Positions 49,867-59,715 of a DNA stretch of 64,000 nt are shown one piece after another. The DNA comes from Shewanella donghaensis (GTDB lineage: Bacteria; Pseudomonadota; Gammaproteobacteria; Enterobacterales; Shewanellaceae). The stretch lies in contig NZ_CP041783.1 of NCBI RefSeq assembly GCF_007567505.1, forward strand, positions 558,001 to 622,000, in the 5' to 3' direction. How positions within the stretch are numbered: position 1 is the first letter of the stretch; each line of letters starts with the position of its first letter. Under the pieces are notes generated by a model that was given only the letters and a program-made list of their open reading frames with translations, did not search any database and was not told where the DNA came from. Made by a program: the position numbers and the translations under genes.

Positions 49867-50562
49867 ATGGCAGATAAACCGATTGTAGTAGCCTTAGATT
49901 ATGACAATAAGAATGAGGCACTGGCATTAATTGATAAGCTAGATCCTACAATGTGTCGTCTTAAAGTAGGCAAAGAGATGTTTACTTTATTTGGTCCTCA
50001 GCTTGTTAAAGATATTCACGACCGTGATTTTGATTTATTCCTAGATTTAAAATTCCATGATATTCCAAATACCGTTGCGAAAGCGGTTTCAGCCGCTGCT
50101 GATTTAGGCGTATGGATGACAAATGTCCATGCCAGTGGTGGTTTAGCTATGATGCAAGCGGCTAAAACCGCTTTAGCCAGTTATGGGCAAGATGCGCCAT
50201 TATTAATTGCTGTGACTGTATTGACCTCAATGAGTGATGCAGATTTAGCCTTGTTAGGTATTAATGTACCCGCATCTGAGCATGTGAAACGTTTAGCGGC
50301 GCTAACCAATCAAGCTGGATTAGATGGCGTGGTTTGTTCAGCACAAGAAGCCACGATGCTAAAACAAACATTTGGTACTGATTTTAATTTAGTGACCCCA
50401 GGTATTCGACCTGTTGGTGCTGATGTTGGCGATCAACATCGTGTGATGACGCCTCCTAAAGCCATTGCTGCCGGTTCTGACTACTTAGTTATTGGCAGAC
50501 CAATCACTAAAGCGAATGATCCATTAGCTTCATTGCAAGCTATTGTGCAATCTTTAAAGTAG
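49867..50562 (+). CDS. pyrF: Orotidine 5'-phosphate decarboxylase
   Basis: Last step of UMP synthesis. The catalytic D-x-K-x-x-D is in [11 protein letters not shown], with TPGIRP near the phosphate site. An ATG at 49852 is in frame, but GGAGTAAGC directly precedes the ATG at 49867, which fits the family length better (231 residues). It follows lapB by 31 bases and is probably in the same operon. Confidence 0.96.
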   Translation: MADKPIVVALDYDNKNEALALIDKLDPTMCRLKVGKEMFTLFGPQLVKDIHDRDFDLFLDLKFHDIPNTVAKAVSAAADLGVWMTNVHASGGLAMMQAAKTALASYGQDAPLLIAVTVLTSMSDADLALLGINVPASEHVKRLAALTNQAGLDGVVCSAQEATMLKQTFGTDFNLVTPGIRPVGADVGDQHRVMTPPKAIAAGSDYLVIGRPITKANDPLASLQAIVQSLK

Positions 50563-50701
50563 CTATTGATGTTTATTGCAGTACATTAAGAATAGTTTCT
50601 AAGGCATCAAGCTAACATTTAAAAATTTTTTAGTGACACAAGTTAAACACCAAGCTAGATAACATGCTGATTTATTCATTACACGATTGCAGGAGCTACA
50701 C

Positions 50702-51505
50702 ATGTTTGATTATCAAGGAAAGAATGTCGTTGTCATTGGCGGCACCAGCGGTATCAATTTAGGCATAGCGTGTGCTTTTGCAAAAGCCGGAGCTAATGTT
50801 GCTGTTGCCAGTCGTAGTATTGATAAAGTCAATGCTGCGGTAGAGTTGCTTAAACAAACTAATCCGAACGGAAACCATATCGGAGTCAGTTTTGATGTTA
50901 GAGACTCTGAAGCGGTAGCATCAGGTTTTAATACGATTGCTCAGCAATATAATGCTATTGATGTGTTAATTAGTGGCGCCGCGGGTAACTTTCCTTCACG
51001 GGCTAAAGATTTATCCGTTAATGGTTTTAAGTCAGTCATGGATATTGACTTATTAGGCAGTTTTCAAGTGATTAAACAAGCGTATCCTTTGCTGACTAAA
51101 GGCAATGCAAGTGTCATTCAAATTTCAGCGCCACAAGCCTACGTGCCAATGGCTTTACAAGTTCATGTGTGTGCTGCTAAAGCGGGCGTTGATATGTTAA
51201 CTCGTACTCTTGCTATTGAATGGGGGATTGAAGGCATTCGTGTTAACTCTATTGTGCCTGGAGCCATTGAAGATACTGAAGGTTTTGATCGTCTAGCGCC
51301 GAGTAAAGCTTTAAAATCAATGATTGCCGATAGTGTGCCGTTAAAACGAAATGGTCAAAAACAAGATATAGCCAATGCAGCTCTTTTTCTAGCTTCAGAC
51401 ATGGCCACTTATATAACAGGGACAATTATTCCTGTTGATGGTGGTTGGTCTTTAGGTGGCGCCGGCGCTGCAATGGATGCATTAGCAAAACATTTACCTC
51501 AGTAA
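50702..51505 (+). CDS. SDR-family protein resembling 2,4-dienoyl-CoA reductase
   Basis: Short-chain dehydrogenase with the cofactor motif GGTSGINLGIA. The usual Tyr-x-x-x-Lys is not present in standard form: the segment reads ALQVHVCAAKAGVDMLTRTLAIEWG with Val where Tyr is expected four residues before the Lys. This pattern, and IRVNSIVPGAIEDTEGFDRL, resemble the mammalian peroxisomal 2,4-dienoyl-CoA reductases (DECR2). A fatty-acid role is therefore possible. AGGAG lies seven bases before the ATG at 50702, so an in-frame TTG upstream was set aside (267 residues). Confidence 0.82.
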   Translation: MFDYQGKNVVVIGGTSGINLGIACAFAKAGANVAVASRSIDKVNAAVELLKQTNPNGNHIGVSFDVRDSEAVASGFNTIAQQYNAIDVLISGAAGNFPSRAKDLSVNGFKSVMDIDLLGSFQVIKQAYPLLTKGNASVIQISAPQAYVPMALQVHVCAAKAGVDMLTRTLAIEWGIEGIRVNSIVPGAIEDTEGFDRLAPSKALKSMIADSVPLKRNGQKQDIANAALFLASDMATYITGTIIPVDGGWSLGGAGAAMDALAKHLPQ

Positions 51506-51533
51506 TACTGAACAATTTTTATAGGTGAAACAA

Positions 51534-52085
51534 ATGGCAAACGCATTACAAGAGCAGCTTCTAAAAGCAGGACTTGCCAGTAAGCAAAAAGCACGCGATG
51601 TAAAAACTCAGAAGCGTAAGCAAAAGAAAGCTAAAGTTGATGATGGTAGTGCTGATTTAAAACAGCAAATTGCACAACAAAAACTCGAGCAAGCAGCGAA
51701 AGATAAAGCGTTAAATGAAAAGCGTTTTGCTGAAGCGTCAGAAAAAGGTCAAGTTCGTGGTTTAATCACTGAATTTACCAAGTTTGAAATTAAAGCGCCG
51801 AGTGGTTCAGAAATAAAATTCAACTTTACTTTTGATAAGAAAATTTTATCTGTTTATGTTGATGAGAAATTGCAAGGCCAGCTACAATCTGGTGTTGTAG
51901 GGATTGTTCGCTATGAAGAGAAAAGCTATTTAGTACCTCATAAATTAGCCGAACGTGTTAACTTATTAGTACCTGAGTGGTGTGGTTATTTATGGCAAGA
52001 AAATGCCGATAACCAAACAGAGCAAGCAAGCCAAGAAAATGATCCTTATGCTGATTATGCAATCCCTGATGACTTGATGTGGTAA
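51534..52085 (+). CDS. yaiL: YaiL family protein (DUF2058)
   Basis: Soluble protein of the YaiL/DUF2058 family. The N-terminal half is very rich in Lys/Gln/Ala and probably coiled-coil (KARDVKTQKRKQKKAK region); the C-terminal domain holds YLVPHKLAERV. The function is poorly known; a nucleic-acid or ribosome link is suggested by its basic nature only. AGGTGA before the ATG at 51534 fixes the start (183 residues). A terminator follows. Confidence 0.88.
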   Translation: MANALQEQLLKAGLASKQKARDVKTQKRKQKKAKVDDGSADLKQQIAQQKLEQAAKDKALNEKRFAEASEKGQVRGLITEFTKFEIKAPSGSEIKFNFTFDKKILSVYVDEKLQGQLQSGVVGIVRYEEKSYLVPHKLAERVNLLVPEWCGYLWQENADNQTEQASQENDPYADYAIPDDLMW

Positions 52086-52124
52086 CTCGTTAACCGTCAC
52101 TGTAAAGCAGATATCAACAAAGTT

Positions 52125-52150
52125 AAATGCCTCGATTAGAGGCATTTTTT
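52125..52150 (+). terminator. yaiL terminator
   Basis: AAATGCCTC, loop GATTA and GAGGCATTT with a T run. Confidence 0.9.
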
Positions 52151-52215
52151 ATGAATACACTATTAATAATTTATAAGTGATATATAAGTAATCATCTTAA
52201 TATTAAGGCTTTTTA

Positions 52216-53010
52216 TTGTTAAAAACTACCCGCTATGTTCGAAATGGTGCTGATTACCGATTAGGTGAGCAAGCTAATTTTATTGATATCAAACAGTGTT
52301 TTGGTCTCAATCATATTAGTGTGGGTAAATGGGTAACAAAAGAAGAATCTGAACTTGCTGCCAATTTAGTGTTCGATTCGATGGCTGACCTATCTCAAAT
52401 TCTAAATGTTCCTACTGAGTTAATTGGATTACGGAAAACGCTCAATTTACTCTTTGGTCGAGGTGGTCAAAAAGGGGTACAAGCTCATTATTCACCAGTA
52501 ACCAGAGAGTTAGCTTTAGCTAAGAATGCTGGAGCAGGGGCATTAGCTCATGAATTTTGGCATGCATTTGATCATTATATTGTTGATAAAGCCTTTGACG
52601 TATCGCCAAGGTTTTCTTTTAAAAAATATCAATGTGCCAGTGATTTATGGTTACAGGATGCTTTACTTAAACCGCATAAACTTAATGATAATTTGTCTGC
52701 ATTGTTCAAAGTTGTGTTGCTGTCTGATGACGGTGAGCAACCGAGCCAATACGTTGTAGATGCGATTAAACTTGATAAACAACAGGGCTGTTATTATTTT
52801 TCAAAACCATCAGAGTTAATGGCAAGGGCATTTGAGTCATCCATTGAGGCATGTAGTGAACTGCACAATAATTATTTGGTTTCAGGGACGCTGAAGAATG
52901 ACCCAATGACGCTGCTAATGTATCCCTCAGCATCGCAGAAAGTACACATCTATACCGCAATAATTAATTACTTTGCATTATTAGGTAAGGCGTTTGAAAA
53001 GCAAAATTAA
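52216..53010 (+). CDS. CLCA_X-like protein with an HExxH-type motif
   Basis: Protein of unknown function. The central segment AGALAHEFWHAFDHY contains H-E-F-W-H, the HExxH pattern of zinc metallopeptidases, and the surrounding region resembles the conserved CLCA_X family of gammaproteobacteria (recalled from memory). No signal peptide was seen. The start is TTG at 52216 with AAGG seven bases upstream. It stands between terminators as a single gene. Peptidase activity is an inference. Confidence 0.75.
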   Translation: MLKTTRYVRNGADYRLGEQANFIDIKQCFGLNHISVGKWVTKEESELAANLVFDSMADLSQILNVPTELIGLRKTLNLLFGRGGQKGVQAHYSPVTRELALAKNAGAGALAHEFWHAFDHYIVDKAFDVSPRFSFKKYQCASDLWLQDALLKPHKLNDNLSALFKVVLLSDDGEQPSQYVVDAIKLDKQQGCYYFSKPSELMARAFESSIEACSELHNNYLVSGTLKNDPMTLLMYPSASQKVHIYTAIINYFALLGKAFEKQN

Positions 53011-53229
53011 ACAGTAATATCAAGTTTAAGCTGTTGATTACTCGTGGCGATAAAAACTATTTCAACAGTGTAATCCGTGTTAATCAACAAGCCCTCATCA
53101 GAGTTTTATAAAGTCATAATCCTGTAATCTCCAGCGCTATAGTTTACGTGTTTTTTACCTCAATAAAAGTTGACCTTAATCGTTCATATAATCAGTTTAG
53201 CCTTGTGTTTAGTTAACTTTTTGTATAAA

Positions 53230-53247
53230 TTGAAACAACTGTTTTAA
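53230..53247. promoter_or_regulatory. Candidate PsrA-type operator
   Basis: TTGAAACAACTGTTTTAA is an inverted repeat with 8-base arms and one mismatch and fits the PsrA pattern GAAAC-N4-GTTT. It lies directly behind an extended -10-like TGTATAAAT (53222-53230) upstream of the acyl-CoA dehydrogenase gene, a repressing position. Confidence 0.5.
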
Positions 53248-53268
53248 TTATCTGTTTAAGAGTCTTAT

Positions 53269-55026
53269 ATGAACCCTTACCAAGCCCCTTTGAAGGACAT
53301 GCAGTTTCTATTAGAAAACGTTTTTGATGCGACTAATACTTGGCAATCTATGCCCAATATCGCAGAAATGGTTGATATGGACACCGCTGTTGCGATTTTA
53401 GATGAAGCTAGCAAGATTAGCCGTGATTTGATTCATCCTATAAATAGAAGCGGCGATGAGCAAGGTGTAAGACACCAAGATGATAAGGTCATCACACCTG
53501 ATGGCTTTAAAGACGTTTATAAGCAATTCGCCGAAGGTGGCTGGGTTGGATTATGTGGTGAGCCAGATTATGGCGGAATGGGCATGCCTAAGATGTTAGG
53601 TGTGCTAGTTGATGAAATGAATTACAGCGCATGTAACTCATTTACGCTTTACGGCTCATTAACGGCTGGCGCTGCACTGTGTATCAATGCCCATGCAACA
53701 GATGAATTAAAAGAAAAGTATTTACCTAATTTATATTCTGGCGAATGGTCAGGCGCAATGGATATGACTGAACCCCAAGCAGGTTCAGATTTACGAAATA
53801 TTCGTACTAAAGCTGAACCACAGGATGATGGTAGTTACCTTATCTCAGGTAGTAAGATTTTCATTACCGGCGGCGATCATGACTTAACTGAAAACGTGAT
53901 TCATTTAGTGTTAGCAAAACTGCCCAACTCTAAGGGTATTTCATTATTCTTAGTCCCTAAGATGACGGTTAATGATAATGGTTCTTTAGGCGGCGCTAAT
54001 GGCGTTACTGTTGGTTCAATTGAACACAAAATGGGACTTAAAGCGTCTGCAACTTGTGTTATGAATTACGATGGCGCTAAAGGTTTTTTAGTGGGTCGTC
54101 CAGATCGCGGATTAGTGTGCATGTTCACTATGATGAATTACGAACGTTTAGCGATTGGTATCCAAGGTCTTGGTAGTGCACAAGGCGCTTATCAAATGGC
54201 TGCTGATTATGCCAAAGAACGTGTTCAAGGTATTGCAGCTGGCGGTTCACCAACAGGCAGTGCTGCAGACCCAATAATTGTTCACGGTGATGTACGCCGT
54301 ATGTTATTGACCATCAAATCAGTAACTGATGCAGGCCGAGCATTATCAGTATTTACTGGCAAGCAGTTAGATTTAGCCAAATATGGTGAAGGTGATGTAA
54401 AAGCCAAAGCGGCTAAATATGTGGGTTTACTGACGCCAGTATCAAAAGCGTTCTTAACCGATCGTGGCTTAGATGCAACCATTATGGCGCAGCAAGTATT
54501 TGGTGGCCACGGATATATTCGTGAAACCGGTATTGAGCAATTTGTTCGTGATACGCGTATCGCACAAATTTACGAAGGGACTAATGGCATTCAAGCAATT
54601 GATTTCTTAGGCCGTAAAGTCACAGGTGACAATGTTGCGACGTTAACTGAATTCGTAGCAGAAATTAATGCGGAATTAGCCGGTTTTGAACATACATCTG
54701 ACGCGGACAGAAAAGCAATTAGCCTTCGTTTTGATAACTTGCTGACATTGGCAAACTACATCAATGACAACAAGCTTTCTCAACCAGCACTTATCAATGC
54801 TAGCGCTGTGGATTTCTTAGATGCGTTTGGCTACATCCTTTATGGTTACTATTCATTATTAATGGCCGAAAGAGCCGTTGGCCATGATGATGCAAGTTTT
54901 ACAGAACAAAAAAGGTTTGTTGCTAAGTTCTATATGGATAAAGTGTTACCAAAAGCTGATTTTCATATTGCGCAAGTTAGCCAGGGCGATGATTCAATCA
55001 TGGCGATGCCAGCAGACTTGTTTTAA
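53269..55026 (+). CDS. Acyl-CoA dehydrogenase with extra C-terminal domain (DmdC-like family)
   Basis: FAD-dependent acyl-CoA dehydrogenase of the long 585-residue type that carries an additional C-terminal domain (about residues 470-585), the family that includes DmdC-like enzymes and PA2889-type homologues. Core signatures: AMDMTEPQAGSDL, FITGGDHDL, and the catalytic Glu in IYEGTNGIQAIDFLGRK. The chain-length or thioester preference is not readable. It is preceded by a PsrA-like palindrome and followed by a bidirectional terminator, so it is transcribed alone, likely as part of a fatty-acid regulon with fadH. Confidence 0.9.
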   Translation: MNPYQAPLKDMQFLLENVFDATNTWQSMPNIAEMVDMDTAVAILDEASKISRDLIHPINRSGDEQGVRHQDDKVITPDGFKDVYKQFAEGGWVGLCGEPDYGGMGMPKMLGVLVDEMNYSACNSFTLYGSLTAGAALCINAHATDELKEKYLPNLYSGEWSGAMDMTEPQAGSDLRNIRTKAEPQDDGSYLISGSKIFITGGDHDLTENVIHLVLAKLPNSKGISLFLVPKMTVNDNGSLGGANGVTVGSIEHKMGLKASATCVMNYDGAKGFLVGRPDRGLVCMFTMMNYERLAIGIQGLGSAQGAYQMAADYAKERVQGIAAGGSPTGSAADPIIVHGDVRRMLLTIKSVTDAGRALSVFTGKQLDLAKYGEGDVKAKAAKYVGLLTPVSKAFLTDRGLDATIMAQQVFGGHGYIRETGIEQFVRDTRIAQIYEGTNGIQAIDFLGRKVTGDNVATLTEFVAEINAELAGFEHTSDADRKAISLRFDNLLTLANYINDNKLSQPALINASAVDFLDAFGYILYGYYSLLMAERAVGHDDASFTEQKRFVAKFYMDKVLPKADFHIAQVSQGDDSIMAMPADLF

Positions 55027-55056
55027 CCAAATCTGCTAATCATTAAAAACCTTTCT

Positions 55057-55086
55057 AAAGCGTACTGTTTACAGTGCGCTTTTTTA
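55057..55086. terminator. Terminator between acyl-CoA dehydrogenase gene and dacB
   Basis: AAAGCGTACTG, loop TTTA and CAGTGCGCTTT (one wobble) followed by a T run, between converging genes. Confidence 0.85.
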
Positions 55087-56607
55087 TTGAGGTAAATCAT
55101 TTAGCGTTTGCAAAAATAATGCACTAAACGGTGCCAAACGTGTTTTCTTAGCTTTGGGGCTTAAACCATTTTCAATAATGACGAAGGCATACTGTTTACC
55201 ATTTTCTGCGGTAATAAAACCTGCGAGATTATCAACACCCATCATAGTGCCTGTTTTTGCAGAAACTTGATTTTTCAACGGTGATTGCTTGAAATAGTCT
55301 TTATATTTAAGCGTTCCTGTTTTACCCGCCACAGGTAGTAAGTCTTCTAAGTAATTAAACTGCTTGTCTATCTTGATTAATTGCAACACTGACAACATTT
55401 GTTTTGATGTCAGTAAGTTATAACGTGAAAGCCCCGAACCATCGACTAGATTTGCTTCAACAAAGGGTAAGTTTAATTCTGATAGTATGTTTTGTAACGC
55501 TGTGGCACCAATAACAAAACCGTTATTATCGTAGTTTACAGACTGCGTCAGTGGGTGTTGTTTAAAGAAGCTTTGTCCAATTTTTTTTAATAAGCTATCA
55601 GCAATTAAATTGTCAGACTTTTCTAACATTCTTTTCAGTAAATGTGGCAATGTTTGCGATTTATGTTCAGCCAACAGTGTGAGGTCTTTAGGTAATTGCA
55701 CATCAGTTAATTGTAGGTTTGTAAACTCAATGCCTTGTTCACTTAACATCGCTTCGATCATGTCACTGGCATAAAGGGGCGCGTCATTAACTGCAATGGC
55801 TAATCGAATCGGTTTTTTACCCGGATAGCATCCAGATAGTTGGTATTTATTTTTATCAAAACGTTGCATTTGGAGGCTACAAAAGTGTTCTGTAGCTTGT
55901 TTTGGTTTAATCAAAGGGTTAAACCTTGCCTGTGTGGTGATATTGATTGGATATTTAGACAGAACGCTAATCGTTGTCGAACTATCATCAAGCGGAGTTA
56001 AGGTCGCTCTGACGCAATTGCGATCGATGATAAAATTTGATACTGGCGCGGCATAACAAATCCCTAAGTCATCCCATGCCCAACCAGGTGCTCTGACAGA
56101 TTTAATTTGTGAACCGACTAAGATGATTTTCCCTGATATTTGTTTAATGCCTTTTTCTTTGAAAGTAGCTATTAATGCAGACAGGTGTTTACGTTTAAAA
56201 GTAGGATCGCCACTGAAGGTAAAATAGACGTTACCTTCAAGGGTATTATCGACAACTTCGCCATTGGTTAATAATTGAGTTTGATAATAGAAGTCGGTTC
56301 CTAGTTGATGTGTTGCTCCAACTGCAGTAAGAACTTTTTGAATACTGGCAGGTAACAACAGCGTATCTTCATTCAAGCTATAAATACTTTTATTACTTTC
56401 AATATCCCAAACATTAATGGCCATTTGCGATTGTGGCGGGGTGATGATTTTCATCATATTCGCTAAATATTCATCAGCAACACTGGTTGAGCTAAAGCTG
56501 AGTAGACTGACAGTACAGATGCTGAAAATTCGAATTAGACTATTAACAAGGCTACGATTTCGACTGTAAATAAGACAACGATTTAGATTAGTAATTAGAG
56601 AAGGCAT
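55084..56607 (-). CDS. dacB: D-alanyl-D-alanine carboxypeptidase/endopeptidase (PBP4)
   Basis: Low-molecular-weight penicillin-binding protein that trims peptidoglycan cross-links. The S-x-x-K motif is S88-I-Q-K91 (LPASIQKVL), S-D-N is in KSDNLIAD, and K-T-G in SAKTGTM. The N-terminal extension of about 45 residues includes a hydrophobic signal (IRIFSICTVSLLSF), so export to the periplasm is expected. At 507 residues it is longer than E. coli DacB (477), and no clear ribosome site precedes the first ATG, so the true start could be later. Confidence 0.92.
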   Translation of the reverse strand: MPSLITNLNRCLIYSRNRSLVNSLIRIFSICTVSLLSFSSTSVADEYLANMMKIITPPQSQMAINVWDIESNKSIYSLNEDTLLLPASIQKVLTAVGATHQLGTDFYYQTQLLTNGEVVDNTLEGNVYFTFSGDPTFKRKHLSALIATFKEKGIKQISGKIILVGSQIKSVRAPGWAWDDLGICYAAPVSNFIIDRNCVRATLTPLDDSSTTISVLSKYPINITTQARFNPLIKPKQATEHFCSLQMQRFDKNKYQLSGCYPGKKPIRLAIAVNDAPLYASDMIEAMLSEQGIEFTNLQLTDVQLPKDLTLLAEHKSQTLPHLLKRMLEKSDNLIADSLLKKIGQSFFKQHPLTQSVNYDNNGFVIGATALQNILSELNLPFVEANLVDGSGLSRYNLLTSKQMLSVLQLIKIDKQFNYLEDLLPVAGKTGTLKYKDYFKQSPLKNQVSAKTGTMMGVDNLAGFITAENGKQYAFVIIENGLSPKAKKTRLAPFSALFLQTLNDLPQ

Positions 56608-57111
56608 AGGAAAATACTGATATCAAAGGTAACTGTAAAGTACGTGATCTCATCATGATTTACATTACACAATTCAAAAAATATTGTTTTATCCTAACTA
56701 CATTGGACTTAGGCATCGATAATGTAGAAATGTGATTATTTATCAATCAAAAAATCACATCCGATAATGCTATCAGTTTGGGCGTTATTCGAACGCTCAT
56801 TAACCATTGATCATCTATTTGATCTAAAATAGTTAAGTTGTGCCTCATAAACTAACCAAATACCTTTATATCATAAGAAAATCCTTGCTCCTTAGGCGCT
56901 AAATCGGTAATTTCTATCTCCTAATATCAATTGTTAATTAGTTATTACGGCGCCATGGTGATAGAAAGCCAAAAATTAAGTATTTATTTAATATCAACTC
57001 TCATGAGTAAGGAACGATTCTTACTGCGAAAGGTTTGAGTCCATACTTAATAACGGCCAATTTTATTGCCTATGCTTACATACCTAATTGATATCGTTTA
57101 AGGAGGTTGCC
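56608..57111. other. Intergenic region upstream of pssA
   Basis: No gene found. Contains the promoters of dacB (leftwards) and pssA (rightwards). Only weak inverted repeats were seen, for example AGTAAG/CTTACT near 57006-57025. Confidence 0.5.
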
Positions 57112-58425
57112 TTGCTGGATAAGCTTGGTGGTATCGCATTACAAACTGATTCTCTTAAGTGGTTATTAAACCCTATTCAGTTTAAGCAAGAATTATTATC
57201 TCGTATCGCGAGTGCTATGCATTCGATCCATATTGCAGCACTGTACCTGGAAGATGATGAAGCAGGACGAGAAGTTCTCAATGCGTTACTAGCGGCTAAA
57301 GCTGCTAACCCTGAATTACAAATAGTTGTCTTGGTTGACTACCATCGTGCACGTCGTGGATTGATTGGGCATAAAGGCGACAGTGGTAACTACATTATGT
57401 ACCGAAAGGCGATGGCTGAAGCTGTGCAGCCTTTCGATATATTAGGTGTACCGGTTAAGTCTCGCGAATTCATGGGTGTTTTGCACCTTAAAGGTTTTAT
57501 CATTGATGATGCGGTAATCTTCAGTGGTGCCAGTATCAATAATATTTACTTTCAGCAGTTAGATAAATATCGTTTTGATCGCTACCATGTGATTGAATCA
57601 GCAGAGCTTGCTCGCAGCATGCGTAGCTATATTCAACAGCACTTAGTCAACGATTCTGCAGTGTGTTCTTTAACGCAGGACAGTAGCGAAGAACAATGCC
57701 CTGAAAAACAAGACATGCGTACCTTTAAAACGCGATTGAGTCGTTCTGAGTATGAATTTGAAAGTACTCGTATTGGTAATCGTGTGACACCATTAGTGGG
57801 TCTTGGTCGTAAAAAGAACAAGCTTAATGAAGTGATTGTTAAAATGGTTGATGAGTCAACGGAATCACTGTTCATTTGCACGCCTTATTTCAATCCGCCC
57901 AATGCACTTGTACGTGCTCTGACACGACATTTACGTAATGGTAAGAGCATTGATATCGTTGTCGGTGATAAAACTGCTAACGACTTCTATATTCCGCCTG
58001 AGAAAGAGTTCTCGACGATTGGTGCGTTGCCTTACATGTATGAGCAATCATTACGCAAGTTTGTAAAGCGTCAGCAATGGGCCATTGAAAATGGTCAGTT
58101 ACGGATCCATTTATGGAAAAACGGTATTAACAGTTTTCATTTAAAAGGCATTAGCGCTGACGGTAAAAAGCATCTTATTACTGGCTCAAATCTAAACCCT
58201 CGCGCTTGGGCACTTGATTTAGAAAATGGCCTGCTTTTACATGATGAAAGCGGTGCTTGGAAACAAAGCTTTGAGTCTGAACAAGCGTTTATTCTTGAGC
58301 ACACTGAAAAGTTATTTCATTATAGCCAAATTGAAACACTGCAAAAGTACCCAGCACCTGTGAAAAAAATCATGACCAGGATAAGGCGCTTAAAAGCTGA
58401 CTTTTTACTTAGAAGAATATTGTAG
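57112..58425 (+). CDS. pssA: Phosphatidylserine synthase (CDP-diacylglycerol-serine transferase)
   Basis: Phospholipid enzyme of the phospholipase-D superfamily type found in E. coli, making phosphatidylserine from CDP-diacylglycerol and serine. Both HKD-type motifs are visible: VLHLKGFIIDD near residue 130 and the second at SFHLKGISADGK, and the GDKTANDFYIPPE stretch is diagnostic. The start is TTG at 57112, five bases after a perfect AAGGAGG; an earlier in-frame TTG has no ribosome site. 437 residues (E. coli 451). Confidence 0.95.
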   Translation: MLDKLGGIALQTDSLKWLLNPIQFKQELLSRIASAMHSIHIAALYLEDDEAGREVLNALLAAKAANPELQIVVLVDYHRARRGLIGHKGDSGNYIMYRKAMAEAVQPFDILGVPVKSREFMGVLHLKGFIIDDAVIFSGASINNIYFQQLDKYRFDRYHVIESAELARSMRSYIQQHLVNDSAVCSLTQDSSEEQCPEKQDMRTFKTRLSRSEYEFESTRIGNRVTPLVGLGRKKNKLNEVIVKMVDESTESLFICTPYFNPPNALVRALTRHLRNGKSIDIVVGDKTANDFYIPPEKEFSTIGALPYMYEQSLRKFVKRQQWAIENGQLRIHLWKNGINSFHLKGISADGKKHLITGSNLNPRAWALDLENGLLLHDESGAWKQSFESEQAFILEHTEKLFHYSQIETLQKYPAPVKKIMTRIRRLKADFLLRRIL

Positions 58426-58430
58426 TATCC

Positions 58431-58460
58431 TCATCACCTTAACGGGTGATGAATTTTTTT
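58431..58460 (+). terminator. pssA terminator
   Basis: TCATCACC and GGTGATGA pair around a 6-base loop, then seven or so T. Confidence 0.88.
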
Positions 58461-58500
58461 GAACGCTATTAAACGATAGCGTCTTACTGAGAATATCCCC

Positions 58501-59274
58501 ATGTTGGCGTTACCATCTGAATTGCAGCATGCAGTTCATCATTTATATCAATACAGAAAATCAATTTCGACTAAACCTTTTGCAGCCAGAGGCATGAAAC
58601 TAATTCGTTGTCAGTGGTGTTTATTAGGTGAAATTTTCTGTACCTGCCAACATCGTGAATATATCAATACCCAAGCCCACTTTATGCTGGTTATGTATGA
58701 TGATGAGGTGTTAAAACCCACTAATAGTGGTCGGTTGATTGCCGATATTGTGCCTAACACCAGTGCTTATTTGTGGTCTAGAACAGAGCCGAGTAAAGAA
58801 ATGGTTGAGGCGATCAATAATCCTAAGTATCAACCTATGCTTATTTTCCCTGCGAAATATGCTGAGCCAAATCAAGCGGTAATTTCTCACGTAAGCCAAT
58901 GTAAAAATACTTCTGATGGTAAAATTCCTTTATTAATTTTACTTGATGGCAGTTGGCGCCAAGCTATTAAAATGTTCCGCAAAAGCCCATATTTGCACAA
59001 TCTGCCTTTGCTATCATTTACACCCGAGACCTTGGCAAGTTATGAGCTAAGAAAGGGCAGTCATGACTTTCAGTTATCCACTGCAGAAGTGGCTGCATTA
59101 GCATTTGAAGCCGTTGATGAACCTTTAAACTCGCAGGTATTAACGGCTTGGTTTGAGTTATTTGTTGAGTCATCATTACTGGGTCGAAATCGACGATTAA
59201 AAGAAGATATTATCCCAATCGAGACCTATATCGACAAGTACAAACAGGCTATTATAAATGCCAGTTTAGATTAA
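58501..59274 (+). CDS. tapT: DTW-domain tRNA-uridine aminocarboxypropyltransferase
   Basis: DTW-domain enzyme predicted to add the aminocarboxypropyl group of SAM to a uridine of tRNA (acp3U). The zinc-binding CQWCLLGEIFCTC cluster and the LDGSWRQA core are visible. In E. coli the DTW protein YfiP/TapT is also near pssA, which supports the assignment. At 257 residues it is a little longer than the E. coli protein of 232. The exact tRNA position remains an inference. Confidence 0.85.
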   Translation: MLALPSELQHAVHHLYQYRKSISTKPFAARGMKLIRCQWCLLGEIFCTCQHREYINTQAHFMLVMYDDEVLKPTNSGRLIADIVPNTSAYLWSRTEPSKEMVEAINNPKYQPMLIFPAKYAEPNQAVISHVSQCKNTSDGKIPLLILLDGSWRQAIKMFRKSPYLHNLPLLSFTPETLASYELRKGSHDFQLSTAEVAALAFEAVDEPLNSQVLTAWFELFVESSLLGRNRRLKEDIIPIETYIDKYKQAIINASLD

Positions 59275-59394
59275 CAGCATTGTCTTATTCGACTGCGCTG
59301 ACTTAATAACATAGGTTTAATCACTCTGACTTAATAAGCCTTTTTTATAACTGTCATCTTATTCATTTTTTACGCAAAGGACGCGAATATTCAC

Positions 59395-59715
59395 ATGTTA
59401 GATAGTAAGCTAATCGTATTATATCGCCTTGAACCAGGTTGTTTAGGACCTGACGGTGTCGATCACATAGAAATATTCTGTAATCTTGCTCAGCAGAGCT
59501 TGGCATCACTGGATACAGATACTTGTCAGTGGTTTCTTGAGCCGCGCCATAATAAGCAACTTGATGAGATGGCCTACTGTTTAGGCGATAAGATGTTAAC
59601 CCGTACTCAAGCAAGCAAATTTCTATCTTCTTTTAGTGGCGATTTAGAACAAGCCCAAGAGGCATTTGAAGATCAGTTAACGGATCTAATTAATCAATAT
59701 ATCGCGCGTAAATAG
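59395..59715 (+). CDS. Conserved hypothetical small protein
   Basis: Soluble 106-residue protein with no family I recognise. It is acidic and has a Cys at residue 16 in GCLGPDG and further Cys in the middle. AAAGGA lies 13 bases before the ATG, rather far. A minus-strand frame over the same bases (59363-59614) has no ribosome site and no homology I can name. Encoded alone between tapT and recQ-like. Confidence 0.6.
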   Translation: MLDSKLIVLYRLEPGCLGPDGVDHIEIFCNLAQQSLASLDTDTCQWFLEPRHNKQLDEMAYCLGDKMLTRTQASKFLSSFSGDLEQAQEAFEDQLTDLINQYIARK

